DNA of 64,000 nucleotides from Aspidapion aeneum. Lineage: Eukaryota > Arthropoda > Insecta > Coleoptera > Brentidae. Shown here piece after piece: positions 57,986 through 64,000 of this stretch. The notes below the pieces were generated by a model. The model saw only the letters and a list, made by a program, of their open reading frames with translations, was not told where the DNA came from and searched no databases. Position 1 is the first letter of the stretch. The number at the start of each line of letters is the position of its first letter. The translations under genes were made by a program, and so were the position numbers. The stretch covers positions 175,450,907 to 175,514,906 of the forward strand of contig OY755038.1 of assembly GCA_963576565.1 (NCBI GenBank). The letters are read 5' to 3'.

Positions 57986-58544
57986 ATGTCTGTAACGACC
58001 AACGCGCATAACTCAAAAACCGGTTGGCCGATTTTAATGAAATTTGGTACCTAGGCTGGGTCTTGGGTCGAGATGGTGCCATTTAAAAATGAACAAAATC
58101 CACCGAATAGAAACCAAATAAAAGGGTGGGGGTAGATTTCAAAAATTAGAGTTTATGTAAAAATATGGCGTGTGTGATATCAAACGAAAGGTAATTGAGT
58201 CTGCAGTTAAACAAAATACATTTTAATTTATTTTAAAAAAAGGGTGGGGGTATATTTTAAAAATTACAGTTTAAGTGAAAATATGGCGTGTGTGATATCA
58301 AACGAAAGGTAATTGAGTCCGGAGTTTAACAAAATACATTTTAGTTTTTTGTTTTTTTTAAGGGTGGGGGTAGATTTCAAAAATTTGAGTTTAAGTCAAA
58401 ACATGGCTTGTGTGGTATCAAACAAAAGGTAATTTAGTCTGGAGTTAAATAAAATATATTTCAGTTTTTAGTTATATTAGCTCACACGTACACTATAACT
58501 ATAGTACCTAGTGTGAGCTTAGGGGCCCATATATTGGCAGAGTA
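57755..58544 (+). mobile_element. Hairpin-ended (CTGT)n element, copy H3
   Basis: 5' hairpin agctcacacatatactatag, microsatellite at about 57889-57994 with a few variants (ctctctgt, tcggtctg), the actcaaaaaccggttggccg block, three units of about 118 bp, 3' hairpin and tail ggcagagta. It lies in a T-rich site in the right arm of foldback element F. Confidence 0.85.
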
Positions 58545-58725
58545 TTTTTAGAAACATCGAACCCATTTTGCTGGTTTGTACCTTGCTGTGCGTGGTAACA
58601 ACGCAGATTTTTAATGATTTTAATAAATAATTAAAACATATTCGCAACACAAGAATAAACGAGCATCTTTGAAGGGTATAATTTAACTTCGTTCGCCATC
58701 TTGGATTTTCAGATGGCGGATAAAA

Positions 58726-59324
58726 TACTCTGCCAATCTATGGGCACCTAAGCTCACACTGGGTACTATAGTTATAGTGTATCTACGTGAAAGCTAATAT
58801 AACTAAAAACTGAAGTATATTTTATTGAACTCCAGACTCAATTACCTTTCGTTTGATACTACACAATAGCGATGTTTTGACTTAAACTCTAATTTTTCAA
58901 ATCTACCCCCACCCTTTTTTTAAAAACTAAAATGTATTTTGTTTAACTCCAGACTCAATTACCTTTCTTTTGATATCACACACGCCATATTTCCACTTAA
59001 ACACTAATTTTTGAAATTTACCCCCACCATTTTTTTTTAAATAAACTAAAATGTATTTTGTTTAACTCCAGACTCAATTACCTTTCGTTTGATATCACAC
59101 ACGCCATATTTTTACATAAACTCTAATTTTTGAAATCTACCCCCACTCTTTTATTTGGCTTGTGTTCGGTGGATTTTGTTCGTTTTTAAATAGGACCATC
59201 TCTACCCAAAACCCAACCTGGGTACCAAATTTCATTAAAATCGGGAAAGCCGTTTTTCAGTTATGCGCGTTGGTCGTTACAGACAGACATACAGACATAC
59301 ACAGACAGACAGACAGACACACAT

Positions 59325-59358
<34 letters not shown>

Positions 59359-59505
59359 GGACAGACAGACAGACAGACGGACAGACAGACAGACAGACAA
59401 ACAGACAGTATATAAAAAAAAATTAAATCGGAGCAACTTTTTTTTTCTCGAAAAAATTAGGATCACCATAGCTCACACTACTATAGTATAGTAGTAGTGT
59501 GAGCT
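58726..59505 (-). mobile_element. Hairpin-ended (CTGT)n element, copy H4 (inverted)
   Basis: Read on the minus strand it has the complete layout: 5' hairpin at about 59470-59505, microsatellite at 59280-59408 (seen as acag on the plus strand), conserved block, three units of about 118 bp, 3' hairpin and tail starting tactctgcca at 58726. Orientation is opposite to H2 and H3. Confidence 0.85.
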
Positions 59506-59571
59506 AAACACTACTATAGTATAGTAGTAGTGTGAGCTAAACACTACTATAGTATAGTAGTAGTGTGAGCT
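59470..59571. repeat. Terminal hairpin repeated three times in tandem
   Basis: agctcacactactatagtat...gtgtgagctaa occurs three times with a period near 33 bp: the end of H4 plus two further copies. Each unit is itself palindromic (agctcacac/gtgtgagct with ctatagtatag in the middle). Confidence 0.85.
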
Positions 59572-59684
59572 AAAAATATATTTAGTCAAAACTATGAAAA
59601 ATTCTCTGTCAAGTGCAGTTGGTCTCATTAAAATCGATGGTAAAGTTCAAAAGTTATAATGAAAAAAATTGTCCGGTTTTTTTT

Positions 59685-59815
59685 GGCCCAGCCGGTAGTT
59701 GAATTCGTTTTTTTCAATATTGTATGTTATTACTTAAAACTTTATAGGATCTTCCGCTTTTTACAAAAACTGTTTTCAGGGCTGATATAGAGTGGAGTTC
59801 ACTTGGAGTGCGTAA
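59685..59815 (+). repeat. Dispersed repeat R, short 3' fragment
   Basis: tttttcaatattgtatgtta, ttacaaaaactgttttcagg and ctgatatagagtgg followed by cttggagtgcg resemble 19905-19985. The fragment ends where H5 begins. Confidence 0.45.
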
Positions 59816-59822
59816 ACTCACA

Positions 59823-60107
59823 TTTTTTTAATCTACCCCCACCCTTTTATTTGGCTTGTGTCCGGTGGATTTTGTTAATTTTTAAATGGGACCATCTCGA
59901 CCCAAGACCCAGCCTAGGTACCGAATTTCATTAAAATCGGCCAAGCGGTTTTTGAGTTATGCGCGTTGGTCGTTACAGACATACATACAGACAGGCAGAC
60001 AGACAGACAGACGGCGCAACAAAAAAGTTTCAAAATCATCTTTTTTTTTCTAGAAAAAATTAGGATCACCATAGCTCACACTACTATAGTATAGTATATG
60101 TTGTAGC
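59823..60107 (-). mobile_element. Hairpin-ended (CTGT)n element, copy H5 (truncated)
   Basis: Minus strand. The 5' hairpin near 60070-60107, short microsatellite (about 59978-60014) and the conserved gccgattttaatgaaattcg block are present. The copy stops after the first agggtgggggta unit, so the 3' two thirds are missing. Confidence 0.8.
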
Positions 60108-60109
60108 TA

Positions 60110-60860
60110 AAAACATTTAATGGAAAAAAAATCAAAGAAAAATTTTGGAAGAAATACTTTTGTTAGAAAGAGATTTAGTAGATAGAACAACATTTGATCA
60201 TCGAACATATATGTTCAAAGATTTGATAGAATATAGGTAGGTATTTTGTTAAAAAATATTTTTTACAAACATAAACATTTGGTGAAAAATAAATTTGATA
60301 CTTGTTGTAAAATTAGAAACAAACATGTTAATTGAAAGATAACTTGACATTATTTAGGTTCAAAATTGTAAGAAACATACTTCGAGCCTAGTTAAATTTT
60401 CTAAGGGATCATATTATCGCAATTAAACTAAATTTGTGCAATAAATACATCCAATTTATTTGGTTTCCTACCTTTCTGATTATTATCCATGCTAAAATAT
60501 AGTTTCAGTTAGCTAAAAACTAAAAAGAAATTCACAAGCCATAGTCTTTGGTAACAAATTTTTGAAATATGCCGGATTAAATTTATGATTTATATTAACA
60601 AAAAACTTTGCAGATTTATTCGCTGATTAAATTCCTCAGATTTAGAGTATTTACTTATTACAGAATTGTTGTATTTTTAATGATAAGATAAATTAAAATG
60701 AGAGATTAGATTTCCTAAACTCCCTATACTGGGTATTTGTTTTGAAATTCCGTGTACTAATAATGAAGGATTGCCACGCTTTATAAGGAACATTTTTAAA
60801 ATATATCCAATTGAAATTAAGATGATTGTACAGTGACATTGTGTAGCTTTAGGATTTGTA
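60110..60860. other. AT-rich spacer, no gene
   Basis: No reading frame or repeat boundary recognised. Confidence 0.35.
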
Positions 60861-60879
60861 GCTCTATTTCACTTGAGAC

Positions 60880-61600
60880 TCTTCATTGTTAGAGTAGAGG
60901 AGATAAAGGGGCCTTATTTTCAGACGGGACTTATGTCACGGCACTTGCAATAAGGCAGAAGGAATGTTAAAGTGACTTACAACCAGACTAGTGCTATATT
61001 AGTACGAGTAAAAGAGAGATGAATGTACTAAAGGTGCACTTGGGCGACCAAAAGAATTACGCATTCCTGAAAAATGTGGTTATGTCTGGAATGTTTATGA
61101 TCTGGAATTTTCATAAACATTCTCGATGTTTCAATGACGATATATAAAGCGGCATGCAGAGCCCACTCAGCCAGTTCTAGAAATAAAAGTGAGCTATAAA
61201 AACATCAAATACGCATGCGCTAACCACAGCACGCACGCTGGCATGCAACATTATTAGAAATGGCCTAGTGACGACTCTCGTGCTGGCGTTCGTGTCGGCC
61301 CGCAAACACGAATAGAAATGTCGCTTAAGTCGGAAATAAGTACTCGCAACCAGACTAGGCACTTGCTATGAGTTTTGGGTAAAAGACCTATAACCAGACG
61401 AAGCGCCTGCTATAGGTGTAAGTAAGAAGTATATAAGAACCAGACGGTGCACTTCCTACTATAAAGAATAATTGCCAGAAAGCAGTCTCACACTCTTCTA
61501 GCAGGTATGCTAGGCCGAAAATAGACTTGGGCACAATCGTCTCTTTATTTATACAATAAATGCTTATTAAGCTAAATTCAATTTGCGTCATTAACACTGT
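60880..61600 (+). promoter_or_regulatory. Possible LTR-like promoter region
   Basis: Contains gatatataaagcggcatgca (about 61138-61158) followed 25-30 bp later by ccactcagccagttc, then aataaaagtgagc, repeated ccagacgaagcgcctgc-like segments, and a second stretch with tctctttatttatacaataa ending gcgtcattaaca. A TATA box, a plausible initiator and poly(A) signals in this order resemble an LTR. I could not find matching ends, a target duplication or a partner LTR, so this is tentative. Confidence 0.3.
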
Positions 61601-61654
61601 TTGATATATCGTATTTACAATAAAGGATCAGGCACACCTCTTATGGGATTTCTG

Positions 61655-62175
61655 TAATCCGTCAAACTTCATGAAATTTTGGCATGTTGTAGACTGAACC
61701 TTTCTTATCAAAATTTCTCATGGGCTCAACTCAAATTAATGACCAGTTTTTGAAATACAGGGTGTTGAAAGTGATAATGTCTAAGAAGCATAATAGCTCT
61801 CTAGACGGGCTTTCCAAACATAAACGCAATGTTTTTATTACACATATTTACGATTTATTTATTTTTTTTAAATCTGTACCTTTAAAACATTATCTACAGG
61901 ATGTTTAAGTAAATATCAGTCGAATGTTTTAATGAGAATCAAGCTGCAGTGTGCTGCAGAATAAACCTTGCTCATCAGAAGTTTTCATAGGCCCAACTTA
62001 AATTAATTTCCAGTTTTTGAAATACAGAGTGTTGAAGGTGATAATGTTCAAGAAGCATAATAGCTCTTTAGACGACATATACGAAATGTTACTATTATAT
62101 ATAGAGTATTTATTAGTTTTCTAATGATTCTTTTAATGATAAAGCTGAACTTATTAAGTAATTAATACAAGGTGT
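61655..62175 (+). repeat. Tandem duplication, about 290-bp unit
   Basis: Two copies share ggcccaacttaaattaattt / gggctcaactcaaattaatg, agtttttgaaatacagggtg, ttgaaagtgataatgtctaa and agaagcataatagctct (about 61730-61800 and 61990-62070). The word acagggtgtt is common at the edges of insect repeats. Non-coding. Confidence 0.7.
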
Positions 62176-62589
62176 TTCGACAAATATAATTTTTTAAATA
62201 CTAATTAAAGGTCTATGTATTGTATATATACTTGAGCATCTTATATTAACACAGGGCTTTTAGCGAAATTGTGCTGCAAAAAAAGTGAAAAGGGACCAAA
62301 TTGTAAAGAAACCGGAACTTTTTCTTAAAATTCTCTATCAAAATAACGGATGAAAAATATTAAATAACGTAATAAAATTACTTTTTAATCATTTCTTGTT
62401 TGGATAACCCGCTATAATGCTTCTTGGACATTATCACTTGCACAACGGGATTTATAAATTGGATTTTCGTATGTCAATTTTGAAAGAGCATCTGTCAGTT
62501 TTCAATGGAAAACTGTCAGAATTGAGCCCGACACTAATATTGCCTGGACTTATTGCAATACGTCCCTATTATTAACTTATTGAAACTAT

Positions 62590-62946
62590 GTGGTTTTCAC
62601 TTTTGGAACGTCGATCATTGTGCCTGCAGATTGTCAAAACATGGTGTCCAACAACGCTTATTTATATCCTTTTGATCGGCGTTGGAAAAGTTGTAATCTA
62701 CATAGTTTGAGTAAGCTCACAACGAAAGCATTAAACCAACAGATTATAATGTCTGTATGGCTAATTTCCCTGGTAGTAGCTCTTTTTATTGGTCTCACAC
62801 AGCTGACCCAAGAGAGCCGAAACAAGTCGTTGATTGGCATGTATCATGCAGCCTGCAGCTTCACACGACGTTTTCCAAACAAGGATAGAAAATATCCTTG
62901 TGATCAACTTTTTAAAAAAATAAAAATCACATTTACTTTACAGTAA
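62590..62946 (+). CDS. Unidentified small ORF with a membrane segment
   Basis: Open frame of 118 codons whose first ATG is at 62641 (MVSNNAYLYPFDRR) if the non-ATG start is discounted. An acceptor-like ttgtgcctgcag lies at about 62618-62629, so it could be an exon. A hydrophobic stretch, VWLISLVVALFIGLTQL, lies mid-protein, flanked by basic segments. Amino-acid composition is less skewed than in the chance frames nearby, but I recognise no family and there is no supporting context. Could be a chance ORF. Confidence 0.25.
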   Translation: MVFTFGTSIIVPADCQNMVSNNAYLYPFDRRWKSCNLHSLSKLTTKALNQQIIMSVWLISLVVALFIGLTQLTQESRNKSLIGMYHAACSFTRRFPNKDRKYPCDQLFKKIKITFTLQ

Positions 62947-63043
62947 TAGGATTGTTTTTAAGTTCAAGTAATTCTTTGTCTAATTTTAAGAATAGCTTTT
63001 CTTTAGGTAAAACAATATATTCAAGAAAACACTTATATTGGCT

Positions 63044-63105
63044 AGAGACCCTGTATGTATGACATATTTTAAATATAAAAATATGTCATACATACAGGGT
63101 CTCTA
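63044..63105. repeat. 62-bp near-perfect palindrome with 9-bp flanking direct repeats
   Basis: A 27-bp perfect stem (63044-63070, starting agagaccctgtatgtatgac, and 63078-63104) encloses a 7-nt loop, aaatata. Exact 9-bp direct repeats, atattggct, flank it (63035-63043 and 63106-63114). This is what a tiny palindromic insertion with target duplication would leave. Confidence 0.8.
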
Positions 63106-63119
63106 ATATTGGCTATTTA

Positions 63120-64000
63120 AGTAGCCGAGCGGATTGATATACATATAAAACACAAAATTAAAAGTCAATCTCTATCTCTATCTAAGTACGATTGGTACCT
63201 ATTTTGAGTTTAAGATTTAGTTGGGCCTATATGGGGTGATTTCTAAATAGGAAAAATATAATTAGATCAAGGCTTTGTTATCGGCATTTATTTTTTGTTG
63301 TTGTTTTCAGTTAGAGCATAAATATTGTTTCAGTTGTTAACTTATCAGTAGGAATACAAAGACTAGATCAAAAATTATACTGAATTTTTGATAAAAAATT
63401 ATCCTTAATTTTTTAGAAATTTGCTCCAATGCATTTTAATTTAAAAAAGAGCACAAGTGTGTCTAAATACCGATTAATTTTTAATGCAAAAAATGCATTT
63501 TATTAGAGAATTTCTTGAATCAAATTTTAAATCATTAAAAGCATAACTGTTAAGGTGACCTTAGAATGTCAAAAAAATAACAAGATATAGTGTAGGCGCT
63601 GTAGGTACAGTCTACATTATTTTTGAGATACCTTTTTTCACATGATAGCATAACAAGGCAAACATCAAAAAATTGCTTGCTTTGGTTAGGAGAGAATTGT
63701 TTATCTTGAATAGCTTCATAAAAAAAGACAATGCGGTATACAGTTTCAATGCGCTAATAAAGATAAACATATACATGTGGTATATTGGTTTCAATATAAC
63801 TACACTGATCCAGTGAATTAATGCGATTGATAGCATGCGAGCAGCCAGTGCTTGTCAAAAGAGATGGATCACGGCAGTGAGATAATCCGGTGCTAAATCT
63901 ATAAAGTATGGGATTAATCCACGTTGGTGAATATCTTAAAGACAAGTCCATATTTATTTATTTTGCTCTTTTGTTTATTTGAGATTTTTGTATAAACAAG
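63120..64000. other. AT-rich end of window, no gene supported
   Basis: Two overlapping minus-strand frames (63612-63951) are hydrophobic and short, with no recognisable features. Confidence 0.35.

Larger units (their letters stand above)
57103..59670. mobile_element. Foldback element F with two nested insertions
   Basis: The left arm, 57103-57450, reads gctatagcttttgaactata, tgtccgccatctcaaaatcc, aagatggcggacgaaattaa, acccttcaaagatgctc and catgtctgcatttatttcct. The inverse of these follows in pieces: 57640-57754 (aggaaataaatgcagacatg and aatggttgaaacaaaaatat), 58545-58725 (gagcatctttgaagggtata and agatggcggata) and 59572-59670 (atcgatggtaaagttcaaaa). The gaps between the right-arm pieces are exactly the hairpin-ended copies H3 and H4, so both inserted into the right arm. 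No coding sequence. Related arms occur at 32470-32850. Confidence 0.7.

Overview
The window looks like AT-rich arthropod, most likely insect, nuclear DNA dominated by transposable elements. No bacterial-style gene layout, rRNA, tRNA or CRISPR array is visible. The recognisable families are a BEL/Pao LTR retrotransposon, non-LTR (LINE) reverse transcriptase fragments, a hAT/ZMYM1-type transposase fossil, hAT MITEs with 8-bp target duplications, long foldback elements, and a very large LTR element carrying a viral class III-type envelope gene. This mix is typical of large insect genomes. I cannot name the species.

Layout. 1-15.4 kb: AT-rich repeat landscape with a TIR element, four foldback/palindromic elements (about 2.1-2.7, 4.5-5.5, 6.3-7.7 and 10.7-11.4 kb), a short palindromic MITE, a perfect hairpin and two adjacent tandem arrays (11.7-13.4 kb). 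15.4-18.5 kb: a dead hAT transposase on the minus strand next to a dead LINE on the plus strand. 19.1-21 kb: two small hAT MITEs and a purine-rich tandem array. 21.2-28.0 kb: a complete BEL/Pao element with paired 471-bp LTRs, 5-bp target duplication and one gag-pol reading frame broken by two frameshifts and two TGA codons. 28.2-31.1 kb: a segment present three times; one copy is split by a hairpin-ended (CTGT)n element and one copy provides the stop codon of a minus-strand two-exon reading frame. 31.05-32.35 kb: that reading frame, a probable single-pass membrane protein and the best candidate for a host gene.

33.4-53.2 kb: one 19.8-kb insertion with 2.3-2.4 kb LTRs, a 4-bp ATTA target duplication, a probable primer-binding site and a polypurine tract. 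Its 15-kb interior has no recognisable gag, protease, reverse transcriptase or integrase of its own. At its 3' end it has a nearly intact envelope glycoprotein gene (48550-50540) resembling chuvirus glycoproteins, preceded by a splice-acceptor-like sequence. Its interior also collected LINE fragments, an (AT)n tandem duplication and a 1-kb TIR element full of an 11-bp minisatellite. The two flanks are the two halves of a dispersed repeat present elsewhere in the window, which supports a single insertion event.

53.2-60.1 kb: four or five copies of the hairpin-ended (CTGT)n family, two of them nested in a foldback element, forming a 3.7-kb palindrome-like cluster. 60.1-64 kb: AT-rich DNA with a possible LTR-like promoter, a tandem duplication, one small unidentified ORF with a membrane segment, and a 62-bp near-perfect palindrome flanked by 9-bp direct repeats.

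Most of the sequence is therefore nested transposon history. The parts with possible biology are the env-bearing giant element, the minus-strand membrane protein and the hairpin-ended repeat family.
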